Of a stretch of 64,000 nt of DNA, positions 35,490 to 45,280 are shown piece by piece. The translations under genes were made by a program, and so were the position numbers. The stretch is from Siphonodentalium dalli (taxonomy: Eukaryota; Mollusca; Scaphopoda; Gadilida; Siphonodentaliidae): the NCBI GenBank assembly GCA_032622095.1, contig CP136061.1, positions 9,204,447-9,268,446 of the forward strand. Direction: 5' to 3'. The notes below the pieces were generated by a model. That model worked only from the letters and a program-made list of their open reading frames with translations, was not told where the DNA came from and did no database searches. Position 1 is the stretch's first letter, and every line of letters starts with the position of its first letter.

Positions 35490-35930
35490 GGTACTCAATC
35501 CGATCAGACGCTCCTAAATTACTATTTCTTTGGCTTCGGGGGTAAAAAAAAAACTATTTGATTAGCGTCGAGGAACCCACCCTCAAAGCTCAAAGTGATC
35601 AGATATCGATTTTTGAAGTTTGTTATTTCTCGAGATGTCTAATAATATGTGGCCCAGAAACACGGAGGGTCTGGGACAAAATTGCGGATGAAGATGGATA
35701 ATTCTAAAATCAAGTGGTAATACGGTCAAATTTTGTGATACTTTAGTGATAATACGGCCATATTTTGTTGAACAAAATGTTGATATAACAAGTTTTGGGA
35801 AATTTGATACCATAGTTGACAGTGGTTAGCATTATTTTGTTGCAATAAATCGATTCTGATAACTAAAGCGTATTTTGAAGAAATGTTGTTGATGGTATGG
35901 GGACCGTCGGATCGGATTTAGTACCTTTAA
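35490..35930 (+). repeat. Dispersed repeat, copy 2 (inverse of 6333-6745)
   Basis: It starts TACTCAATCCGATCAGACGC and includes CGAGGAACCCACCCTCAAAG and GGCCATATTTTGTTGAACAA, all matched in inverse at 6333-6745. It ends near GGGGACCGTCGGATCGGATT. Non-coding. Confidence 0.75.
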
Positions 35931-36015
35931 AGGCATTCTGCGAAGATGGGGGAGAGCACGGGTGGGGGGGGGGGGGGGGGTGGCTGTCCCCCCTTTCATC
36001 AGTAATTTTGTTTTT

Positions 36016-36420
36016 ATGTGTACCCATACCATAGTATGGTACACATAGTGTCGACGTCCGGATTGACCACTCGTCGTTTGCCCGTCTGTCTGTCCGTCTG
36101 TCCGTCCGTCCGTAGACAATTTACGCATAATGCGATAACTCAAACATTTTCTATCTGATCGGAACCAAATTTTGTATATGGGTTTCTCAGGCTAAAATAC
36201 AGATCGAGTTCAAATATGGGTTTCATCCGACTTTTTATTTACAGAGTTATGGCCCTTTTTCGACTTAGAATTCACGCATTCTCACATAACTCAGACATTT
36301 TTTATCTGATTGGAACCAAATTTGGTATGTGAGTTTCTCAGCCCAAAATACAGATCGAATTCGAATATGGGTTTGATCCGATTTACTTTAAAGGAGTTAT
36401 GACCCTTTTGTTTCGAAAAA
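36016..36420. repeat. Dispersed repeat with CTGTCCGTCCGT tract and two 135-bp internal units
   Basis: A palindromic start (ACCCATACCATAGTATGGTA), a CCGTCTGTCCGTCC run, then two similar units each carrying TATCTGATCGGAACCAAATT, GGGTTTCTCAG, AAAATACAGATCGA and GAGTTATGGCCC. This format is common in mollusc intergenic DNA (recollection). A G-homopolymer run lies just left, at about 35965. Confidence 0.7.
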
Positions 36421-39015
36421 AAATTCGAAAAAAAATATAATTTAGATTTTTTTTAGATTGAACTCCTTGCTTAATTTAACCAAAAACTAAATTATTCAAT
36501 TTTGTTTTTAACTTTTATAATACTAAAACAAATTTAAATAATAAAAACAAAATTGCCATTGACACTTCATTTGTTTTAGTTTTATACCATTAATTAGGTG
36601 TGATGTCCTGTTTTGAAAATATGAAGATTTTATTGCAATAGTTGCGTGTATTATAATGATATCAATAAATTACCATGTGAACATCCCATATCCAGTGGAT
36701 ATGAGAGTACATTTTATAGATGGTGTCATTCCAAGTGTAATCTTGTTATTAATTGAGTCATGGCATATGGTACATAACTGTCGGGTTTGATTAGATGAAG
36801 TCAAAGATAAACAACAATTGTGGCTGGCTAATTGTTTATCTTATCTGTCAAATTTAATTATTTGATTAATGGCAGCATGGGTCTCTTGATTATCCTAAGG
36901 AACCCTCGCCTATATAAGTGGCTTCTATATTCCAATGATCTGCTTTTAAAATAATTAACCCTTTACAAGCTTCCCATAGGTACATGCTATAATGTACATG
37001 GACTCTTCCTCATATTTCTTATCTATGTATCTATGGTTATCTTTGCACACTATTCACTTCTATCAATTTTGATATTGACTGATTAATTGATTTAAAAAAA
37101 TATATTAACCCTTCAGACACATGCATTCCATTTGAAATTAAAATAATATTTCTAGGAACCTTATTTTCCCTTTTGTTCATATTGTTATGGTTGATTGAAT
37201 TTTAGGGGCCACAGAGAGCTTAAAAGATTAACATGGAAGGTTGTGGATTTTAGTGTCCAAGCTACTTGTAAAACATTGTAATGTGTGAAGCCATTTAATT
37301 GAGGACTACTTACTTTCTTTTATATGAACTATGGTAATCTGTTTCGATTTAGGGGTCATACGGACCAGCATCCTCATCATATAATGTCTGTATAACATTA
37401 TATAGATAATACTTTTGTATTGTATAAACTACATATATTTTTGAAAACCATACACCCCTGTTATGAATCACTTAATCTTGCATGTACCTGACAATATAAG
37501 CATTCCTTATTTAATACACATGTCAGATCTGATCTTATCTGTCCATATTTGATAAACAAATAACAACTGGGGAGAAAAGGGGGGGGTAAATTAAAGTACA
37601 ATTTAAATATGAGATGGAATCCCATACATGTATGTTGTTTTAAGCAGTCTGGCTTGTCAACAAATTATAATTTCTCTTTAGAAGTGAATGAATTTTAAAT
37701 ATCTGGCAGGTCAAAAGTGGCGGAGATAAGGGTTCATCCATTTTGCTTCCAATGAGTTAACTCCTAAACGGATCCTCAGAAATCACTAAACCGTTGGATC
37801 TCACAGTGAGATGTCCTTGTGTGAATAGGGACATAGTTATGAGATTTAAAACTACTCCTCCCCACCCCAAATACTTTAACCCCATCTTAAGACAAATTAT
37901 TTGAGCTTTTGATTTCAAGTTGGGTATTGATATATGGATTCCTGTGATCATATATTGGACAAATTAACAGTTACAGCTAATCTCTATCGCCAAGGTATGG
38001 GTTAAACATCTGCCGATCGTGATCGGCCTCTCGTTGTAAATTGCATTTATTCATTCAAAACGACGCATTTTCGTTTTGACTTTCGAGGGTATTGGAACTA
38101 TACCTCGGTCAGCACCCCCGACATCACCCATAGGCTATATTTAGCTATTTATATAATATCATAATATAATATCATAATCTATATATATATATAGGCGTTA
38201 TATATTTCCAGATAATATAGATAATATATTGGTAGTTTACAGCTTATTGCATATTTACAATGGTACTATGTGTTATTTAAACAAATGCCATGTTATGTAA
38301 ACAAACAGTACGAAAAGTATATGCGCTCGTTAAACCTCGCCACTCAATATTCCGGTGTTGAATGGTCACCGTGAAATCGCCACGGTGTTAGGTGTTTTGC
38401 TTATCGCTCGCTATTTACGTGCTGTATATAAACAAACGCTCGACTCACACAACGTGTGTTTTGTGGATAATATTGCATTCATACTATCATTATACTATAT
38501 ACTCCTAATATATTCTTGAGGACATTTTCACAATTTGGTAACTTTTATTTCTAAATTATAACCTATAACAAAGGCCATCCGTGCCTTTAAAGTCAAACTT
38601 AATTTTCGAACCCCAAAAATCACAATATATAAAATATATGCCATATACCATTTAAAAGAGGAAGCTCCAAAACATTGTATTTTCAACTTATTCGATATTC
38701 CACCACAGAACATTAGATGTCAGATTCACGTGATTCACTAATCGATCTCATCACTGTTAGGTGTATGTTACTATGAATTAAATTTGTTTATTAGCTTGCC
38801 TGTGTCCAGTGAAAGACGCACCACTTAATCTCGACTCCAGGAAACACCTCACGGAAAGCCTACCATGCGCCTGCAGAAAAGAACAGGTACAAATGAGAAT
38901 TATATATCTTTATATATATTTATAAGGGATTTAGATATGATCACAATCATTTAACTATATATAATATAATAATTACTATATATTATTTTAGGTATATATA
39001 TGTCTACACACTTAC
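36421..39015. other. AT-rich non-coding stretch
   Basis: I see no gene, RNA gene or structured element in these 2.6 kb apart from short AT microsatellites near 38150-38230 and 38935-39000. The minus frames at 37757-37951 and 38528-38713 lack motifs. Confidence 0.45.
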
Positions 39016-39366
39016 CGCTTTCAAAGTCCATAACAAATATCTCGACCTGTGGCGCATCAAGTCTGTGAAGAATGGCGTTGAGGACTGCGACGTAATGTCG
39101 GTATGCTTTTAAGGTGCTAGTAATTACCTAAACGTTCCGTCAATAAACCACCTTCGAGACTGCTGTGGAATGCCTAATTGAAAGGGGGTGGCGAAAACGA
39201 TGTGTCGGTAGGCTTCCATGTTGAGGTCGGTGACTAGGAAATCGTCGATATGCAAGAAGTCGGTGTTAATTTCGAAATGTACGTCGGTAGGAACAGCTGG
39301 TCGTGTCTTAGCGCGATGGCGGTTGGTGACCATACGAACTTCCATCACTCGATCCACAATCTTCAA
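39016..39366 (-). pseudogene. MULE-type transposase domain fragment
   Basis: The minus strand from 39366 reads LKIVDRVMEVRMVTNR ... FATPFQLGIPQQSRRWFIDGTF, ending at AG-GTAATT near 39125. RRWFIDGTF is the first catalytic-Asp block of MULE transposase domains. A few bases on, in another frame, AYRHYVAVLNAIL...VEIFVMDFESG (39110-39016) matches the second block (DFE), followed by GTAAGT. The roughly 30 residues normally between the blocks are missing. Either a deletion or an odd splice arrangement explains this; the 20-nt gap is too short for a normal intron. The His-containing third block was not seen. It could be a relic of a Mutator-like element or of a host gene derived from one. Confidence 0.6.
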
Positions 39367-39513
39367 ACCAACAACATGTCTTACAAATATCGTCTATTCT
39401 ATTGCCTATTATTCTACATGTAAATGTTCCTGTTATATTATAAAGGTTAGTTAAACTTGTATGTTCGTATTTAATTCATAATGTAGTAATATAGAAATAA
39501 CCCCTAAGTAAAA
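39333..39513. repeat. 180-bp direct repeat, copy A
   Basis: ACGAACTTCCATCACTCGAT through AACCCCTAAGTAAAAATACG is the same as 43826-44006 (plus 50898 onward) except for one base (CCCCTAAG versus CCCATAAG). It overlaps the start of the MULE fragment. Confidence 0.93.
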
Positions 39514-40283
39514 ATACGACAATGGCGTTGTTAGCTAAAAACGAACACGTGCGAGGAAGACGATAATGGCGGAATGTATTATTGAAGTGGACCCCCCCAC
39601 GTGGGTTCAGTCAAAAAATCGCCGCCGGCGATTCCAAATGATTCCACATCATGGAATTAATCGTACTTGCTTGGCTACGACAAATTGTTAGTATTTTCTG
39701 GAAAATTTATGTATTTTTTACTGTTTGATTAATATTTCACAAACATTGCTGTGTATATCAAAATAATTTTTCCATTTTTATGCCCAATCATTCAATGTTA
39801 TTTTTGCCATAAATATATCCTTATTGCCAATATAATTGCTGATAAAATTTTATTTTCACCTGTTCACATTTTTTCATAAATATTTCGTTTTTGAATTGAA
39901 TTTCTCCAGTTTTTGTCCTATACATTGCATTAATTAAATATTTTGTTATAAATTAATATTTTTCTTGTCAATTTGTGTTGAAATATCCTATAATAATCCA
40001 TATATTTGATAATTTGTCCACTTGTTAATAAAAAAAAAACTTGCATTAATTTCCATATAATTGATTAATTTTTAATCTCAAATTGTTTGATATAATATTT
40101 TTTGTCCTTTTCATTGCCAAATGCCCATTTATGTAATGACATGGATGCTCTAGTGTCCACTTTTTGACAAATAATTCCATTTATTGGAGTTTGTTTTGTA
40201 TCCAACTAGTATACTTTACTTTTTGGCATCAAATGAAAGAGGGTGTAGGTGTGAATTCTGAATAATTAAACATCAATACCAGA
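39514..40283. other. Upstream stretch of the Gln-rich gene, with a 41-codon ORF
   Basis: A short plus frame at 39566-39691 starts MAECIIEVDPPTWVQSKNRR in a reasonable context (GATAATGG) and ends at TAG. It could be a first exon or nothing. From 39700 the sequence is very AT-rich with no motif recognised. Confidence 0.3.
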
Positions 40284-43103
40284 ATGAATTATCAGCCACC
40301 ACATTATAATCAGACTCTTTGCCTGAATTACATGGACTGTAATCAAAAGGAGAATAAAAGTTCTTCATTAGCATCGATTGTTCAAAGCCATACAGTTGCT
40401 CAGAACAATCCATATCGTAATTCACAAGAACAGTCCCCATATTATCATGACATTAGACCAGAAGGTTTGAATTGCCAAACCTCAAACTGGTGTCTTCAGC
40501 AACCTATTCAAGGCCAAAATGTCACAAGTCAATATTTAGTAGATGCAACAGTAGCATCAAGCTCACCAAAAGTCACCCAGTGTTTTCAACAAAATGTTCA
40601 AATTCAACAAGGGTTTCAACCAAATATTCTACCCCAAATAGCACCTCAACCGGGTGTTCAATTTCAACAAAATATTCTACCCCAAATAACACCTCAACCG
40701 GGTGTTCAATTTCAACCAAATCATCAACCCCAAATAACACCCCATCTGGGTGTTCAATTTCTAAATAATGCTCAATTGCAAATAACACCCCAACCGGGTG
40801 GTCAATTTCAGAATAATGCTCAACCACGGATAACACCCCAACCAGGTGTTCAATTTCAACAATATGTTCAACCGAAAACAACACCACAACCAGTTGTTCC
40901 ATATCAAAGTCAAACTCAACCAGTTCCTAATCAGGTTCAACCTCAACCAGTTGCTCCAAATCAAGGTAATTCTCAAGCAGTGACTCAACCACAAGTGAAC
41001 AATCAAACAGGTGTTCAAAATCATCAATTCATATCTCAAATAGGTATGCAGTTTCAGGCTATGTCACAACCACAATACCAACCACAGTACCAACCTCAAC
41101 CAGGTACTCAATATATGTCCCAGCAACATATTCAACCTCAAATAGTACCTCAACCTCAAACTATTTTCCAACAAGGTACTCAAACAACTCAACCTCAAAT
41201 AGTACCTCAACCAAGTGGTCAACATAAAAATATGTTCCAACAAGGTACTCAAACGTCTCAACCACAACTAGTACCTCAACCTCAAACTATTTTCCAACAA
41301 GGTACTCAAACAACTCAACCTCAAATAGTACCTCAACCAAGTGGTCAACATAAAAATATGTTCCAACAAGGTACTCAAACGTCTCAATCTCAAATAGTAC
41401 CTCAACTAAGTGGTCAATCTCAAAATGTGTTCCAACAAGGTACTCAAATTCAAATGGCTCAACATAATGGGCAACCCCAATCAAATCAAAAAGGCACCCA
41501 AAATCAATCCATACCTCAACCAGGTATGCAGGTTCAACCAAATTCTCAACTAAGTAAGCAATTTCAAATAATGCCCCAAAGGGGTATTCAAACTCAACTA
41601 TTGTTCCATCAGTGTGTTCAAACTCATGGAATGCAACAACCTCAATTTGTTCAACCTCAATTTTCTCAAACTCAAGTTGGTCAACCTCAAGTTATCCAAC
41701 AACAAATGTGTTCCCCAAAGGTACACAATCAAATAATTATACCAGAGGTACATCATACAGTTCAGACTGAAAGAGCACCTCTTGAAATAGAAATCCAAAA
41801 ATCACAGACTGAGAATGTGATACCAGAAGTTGACTTACATGTTCATAACCATTCAAGTTGTACGAAAAATGAACAACTGCCCCAAAATATACCACAACAT
41901 CTAGTTTATGATGGTATAGAAGACTGGCTGAAATACAGACTCAGATTTTCTAATTTTGTAATCGATGCCAACTTTAGTGAAAATGAGCGAATAAACGCTC
42001 TTAGTCATTGTTTGCCTCAAGATGATTTCAATATTTTTAATGCCATTGCCATTAACAACCCTGGCATATCAACAACTTATATTCTGTATGAAATGGAACA
42101 AATAATGCCAAAGTCTGAGAATACTCAGATGGCATTTGATGATGAAGAAAATTACTGTGATAGTGATTCTACTGATACTTGTTTAAATGAGACAAAATCT
42201 GCAATCATAGGGAACAAACAATATCAACCACATATGGTTGAAGAACCAGAAAACAATGATTTTGAAAATCTCATTCCTAGAATACCAACTCTGGACTCAA
42301 ACAGTAATGACAATCCTCCATGGCACATGGATCCGGGATATCAACAAGAGTTGTCGGATATATCCTCCCCTGAGTCAAAAGTCAACCCCCATAAATTATC
42401 GGATAAATACGTGTGTTCAAACTCAGATTACTCAGAATTTCCATCCGTGTTTGGAGACTCAGATTCACATGGTGAGTTATCTGACAAAACATCTCCAGGT
42501 AAGGAGATGGAACCGTGTATATCAAACCCTGATATATGTGATAATAAGGTTGACAACATATCCGAATTGTACCATGAAATAATCATGAACGACAGCATGA
42601 ATAATATCCCACATGTGAACGATTACATACCATTAAATGACGCAGATAACTCGTGTGGGATAGCCTCATCTGAATCAAACACCACATACTTCAGCCACTC
42701 CACAAATAATGTCAATGAAAAATGGGAATGGTTAGATATTTCAATAGAGATTTCAGAAACTATTCCCAGTGAAGACATTCATGAAATTGAAGTTATTCAT
42801 CCAATAGAAGGTGGTATACTCAATGGCACAAGGGAAGCACTAAACATGATTGAAATAACATGCCATGATAGCAAGACCATCGCAAACTATGACAAGATGT
42901 GTCATATATCTATACCAAGGCATCAATCAGAAGCTCAACATTTTCCCAATAGCTTCCCAAATGATAAACTTCGCAACATACGAAGTTATGACTGTTTGAA
43001 TGGAAAAATCAGCCAAGTTGCCAACCACCATGCAAATACATCCAAATGTGATGAATGGCTGTTCACTTTAAATTGGAAGAAAAAACATAATTGGTCAATA
43101 TAA
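40284..43103 (+). CDS. Intact 939-codon Gln/Pro-rich protein with possible Gag-like segment, unrecognised
   Basis: Starts MNYQPPHYNQT and has no stop for 939 codons in AT-rich DNA, without introns. Residues about 100-500 are low complexity. First come about six 16-residue units (PQITPQPGVQFQ), then a 42-codon tandem duplication (41160-41285 and 41286-41411, IFQQGTQTTQPQIVPQPSG), then Gln/Val-rich sequence. Residues about 541-605 (YDGIEDWLKYRLRFSNFV, INALSHCLPQDDFNIFNA, ILYEMEQI) look globular and vaguely like the start of a retroelement capsid (W..Y...F...L...L), which is inference only. The C-terminal third is acidic and Ser/Asn/Asp-rich. There is no zinc knuckle, protease or RT nearby, so a complete retroelement is not present. 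AATAAA occurs 68 nt after the stop. It could be an orphan gag-like gene or a host gene. Confidence 0.6.
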   Translation: MNYQPPHYNQTLCLNYMDCNQKENKSSSLASIVQSHTVAQNNPYRNSQEQSPYYHDIRPEGLNCQTSNWCLQQPIQGQNVTSQYLVDATVASSSPKVTQCFQQNVQIQQGFQPNILPQIAPQPGVQFQQNILPQITPQPGVQFQPNHQPQITPHLGVQFLNNAQLQITPQPGGQFQNNAQPRITPQPGVQFQQYVQPKTTPQPVVPYQSQTQPVPNQVQPQPVAPNQGNSQAVTQPQVNNQTGVQNHQFISQIGMQFQAMSQPQYQPQYQPQPGTQYMSQQHIQPQIVPQPQTIFQQGTQTTQPQIVPQPSGQHKNMFQQGTQTSQPQLVPQPQTIFQQGTQTTQPQIVPQPSGQHKNMFQQGTQTSQSQIVPQLSGQSQNVFQQGTQIQMAQHNGQPQSNQKGTQNQSIPQPGMQVQPNSQLSKQFQIMPQRGIQTQLLFHQCVQTHGMQQPQFVQPQFSQTQVGQPQVIQQQMCSPKVHNQIIIPEVHHTVQTERAPLEIEIQKSQTENVIPEVDLHVHNHSSCTKNEQLPQNIPQHLVYDGIEDWLKYRLRFSNFVIDANFSENERINALSHCLPQDDFNIFNAIAINNPGISTTYILYEMEQIMPKSENTQMAFDDEENYCDSDSTDTCLNETKSAIIGNKQYQPHMVEEPENNDFENLIPRIPTLDSNSNDNPPWHMDPGYQQELSDISSPESKVNPHKLSDKYVCSNSDYSEFPSVFGDSDSHGELSDKTSPGKEMEPCISNPDICDNKVDNISELYHEIIMNDSMNNIPHVNDYIPLNDADNSCGIASSESNTTYFSHSTNNVNEKWEWLDISIEISETIPSEDIHEIEVIHPIEGGILNGTREALNMIEITCHDSKTIANYDKMCHISIPRHQSEAQHFPNSFPNDKLRNIRSYDCLNGKISQVANHHANTSKCDEWLFTLNWKKKHNWSI

Positions 43104-43170
43104 CAATGACGAGACATTTTCAGTTTGAAATTAAATGGAAAAGACTAAACCATGAAAGATTCTAACATTG

Positions 43171-43176
43171 AATAAA
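43171..43176 (+). promoter_or_regulatory. Possible polyadenylation signal AATAAA
   Basis: First AATAAA downstream of the 939-codon frame; another lies near 43297. Such hexamers are frequent by chance in AT-rich DNA. Confidence 0.3.
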
Positions 43177-43825
43177 AAGATGTAAATAGGCTACCCATAG
43201 GTAGTCCACATACCAGTGTTAAAAATAGACTGCATTATGTAGTCCGCATGACAGAAAATACATCTTTTTCACATTATTCAATATACAATCTTATTTAATA
43301 AAAGGTTTAATATTTTATTGGCTAGGCCAATTACAATAGACTCATATTAGTGAGCCCCTCAAATTCAATTGTTCGTATATAGGGCATAAATTTCTAAAAT
43401 AAAGCGTTACGATCCATTTGGCTAAAAGGATTGGCTTTCTTACTTCTAAATTTAGTAGTCATTGTGAGTTTTTGCTAGATCATAGAAACGCTCACTTTTG
43501 GGTGTGGTTGAGCAACACCTTAATCCTAATTTTGCGTGACTAGGGTTCTTTAACTCTTATAGTTCAGACTCCTCACCCTTTCTTGGCTCAATAGTTATGG
43601 ACCTTCGGATCATATCTTTTCAAAATAAAACAGGGTGTAGTGTAGTGTTTTTGGGTATCAATTAATTAACGTGGATGACAAACAAAACACCGAAAAGCCC
43701 GTGATCGGAAGATATACAAATGAGGTCACATTTGACCCCGTCAACAACTGCGGGAGAGACAATCACGAAGTCAAACGAACACGGCTCGGCCAATTCCGGA
43801 ACTGCACGGCGACGCTCTCCAGATG
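43177..43825. other. Non-coding stretch
   Basis: No gene recognised. A plus frame at 43720-43935 (SNEHGSANSGTARRRSPDDE) runs into the 180-bp repeat and might be an exon remnant. I cannot support more. Confidence 0.35.
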
Positions 43826-44006
43826 ACGAACTTCCATCACTCGATCCACAATCTTCAAACCAACAACATGTCTTACAAATATCGTCTATTCTATTGCCTA
43901 TTATTCTACATGTAAATGTTCCTGTTATATTATAAAGGTTAGTTAAACTTGTATGTTCGTATTTAATTCATAATGTAGTAATATAGAAATAACCCATAAG
44001 TAAAAA
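43826..44006. repeat. 180-bp direct repeat, copy B, split by the Ty3 element
   Basis: Matches 39333-39513 and ends GTAAAAA directly before the 5' LTR. AAAATACGACAAT resumes at 50898. The other copy reads GTAAAAATACG, so a 4-bp AAAA duplication accompanies the insertion. Confidence 0.93.
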
Positions 44007-44232
44007 TGTAATGAACTACGAAAGGCTGATGAATGGTGTACACATCTGCGGATTGGAGTTGGCCTCTTGGGTCGACAGGAAGTGGGGCGAGACGGACGAA
44101 GAGCGAGTTGAACGGACAGAGATAAGCGGGAACGAGAGAGAGGGAAGAAAGGACGAGGAAAAGAGATACGATAGTGTGCGAAGGACAGAAGAGATCTAGG
44201 TGAGTTAAAGAGTATATTAGAGGGCCATTACA
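44007..44232 (+). repeat. 5' long terminal repeat
   Basis: TGTAATGAACTACG ... GGGCCATTACA, 226 bp, with TG..CA ends extended to a 7-bp inverted repeat TGTAATG/CATTACA. It appears identical to 50672-50897. It should carry promoter and polyadenylation signals, but no clear TATA or AATAAA is visible. Confidence 0.95.
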
Positions 44233-44233
44233 T

Positions 44234-44252
44234 TGGTGGCAGCGGTGGGATT
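44234..44252 (+). promoter_or_regulatory. Primer binding site for tRNA-Leu
   Basis: TGGTGGCAGCGGTGGGATT begins one base after the 5' LTR. It is complementary to the 3' end of a eukaryotic tRNA-Leu (AAG family, ...AATCCCACCGCTGCCACCA, from memory) over 19 nt, and would prime minus-strand DNA synthesis. Confidence 0.85.
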
Positions 44253-44438
44253 GAGAAATTCGAGTATATGAAGTCAAATGGAATTTCAAGAAAAGTTTTA
44301 AATTGTGTTGTTTGTACTTTTGTCATGGAGGTAGTATAAAACTGCTTCTGACACACACAGCCCTATTTTATACTCTCATAATTTGTGCAATTCTAAGAAA
44401 CTGAAATATGGCTTTAAATTTGACAGGTTGTGATAATC

Positions 44439-45278
44439 ATGGTGCCTGGAGTTGGAAGATGTTTCTTTGCTGCCGATTCTCGTGCAAATAATTTTGACAA
44501 ATATCCACAGCCGAAAGATATAAATATTGAATACAAAATTATTCGAGGCGCGTCCATTGAGCTGTTGAAAGATGAGACAGTTGTAATATTGTCATCGTGG
44601 GAGAAATCATCCGATACACAGGTTATTGTCAAAATAGCGGCCGGCATCAATGACTTCTTGGATAAAAGAGGACAGTTCATTCGCCCTAATGACAATTCCG
44701 CTGAAACAGTTTTCAATCGGTTGGTAGAATTTGAATCGGCTATAAAGAAAATATTTCCAACTGCGTTAGTTGGGTTTGTGAACATTCCAACTTGCTGTTT
44801 TGAGAAATATTATTCTACATATAACATTGTCCTGTCTGAGTTTGGTTTGAAGTCATCCGACGTTATTCGATACCAAAAAACAATTAACCGGAATATTGTT
44901 GAGATCAATTCATTGATTAAATTACATAACTGCACCAAGCAGTCCTACACTGGGTGTTGGACCATATCGTGGGATCAACAAATTATAAAGAGAGTCAAAA
45001 ACAAGCGTTTGCGAAGTAAAAAGAGATATATGTACGGTAACCTTTATGATGGCCTGCATGCAGTATCTGAGGTGAAGAAGCAGTGGTTCAATGTTTTGAT
45101 TCAGGCATTTAGAGCCGAAGTGAATTTTTTTGCAAAATTTTCAGGATTTGGATGTAGTTATATTGGCCAATATATTATTAACCTTTTTGAGTCAGACATT
45201 GAGTGCTTATCAAGTTCTGATTCAGATTCAGAGTCAGATCGTAGTGTTGACTTTATTTGTTTCAAGAGACATAAATAA
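44439..45278 (+). CDS. SGNH/GDSL-hydrolase-like accessory ORF upstream of gag
   Basis: The ATG at 44439 is preferred; the frame is open from a GTG at 44430 (numbering below from there, 282 residues). Three SGNH-type blocks are in order: CFFAADSRANNF with Ser17, KIAAGINDFL with Gly72 and Asn74, and NLYDGLHAVSE with Asp207 and His210, the usual C-terminal Asp-x-x-His. Between them are alternating strands and helices (VVILSSW, ALVGFVNIP). The Lys/Arg-rich stretch 186-199 is followed by an acidic Ser tail (SSSDSDSESD). The stop overlaps the gag leader: TAA at 45276, gag ATG at 45281. That suggests reinitiation. Enzyme activity is inferred; binding to acylated or glycan substrates, or only a structural role, is possible. 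Confidence 0.7.
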   Translation: MVPGVGRCFFAADSRANNFDKYPQPKDINIEYKIIRGASIELLKDETVVILSSWEKSSDTQVIVKIAAGINDFLDKRGQFIRPNDNSAETVFNRLVEFESAIKKIFPTALVGFVNIPTCCFEKYYSTYNIVLSEFGLKSSDVIRYQKTINRNIVEINSLIKLHNCTKQSYTGCWTISWDQQIIKRVKNKRLRSKKRYMYGNLYDGLHAVSEVKKQWFNVLIQAFRAEVNFFAKFSGFGCSYIGQYIINLFESDIECLSSSDSDSESDRSVDFICFKRHK

Positions 45279-45280
45279 AT

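Noticed and set aside
40573-41798. Several minus-strand frames opposite the Gln-rich ORF
   Set aside because: They are shadows of the CAA/CCA-rich plus-strand gene and have no independent motifs.
39333-44006. The 180-bp direct repeats as LTRs of a retroelement carrying the Gln-rich ORF
   Set aside because: No TG...CA ends, no primer site after copy A, no polypurine tract before copy B and no pol.
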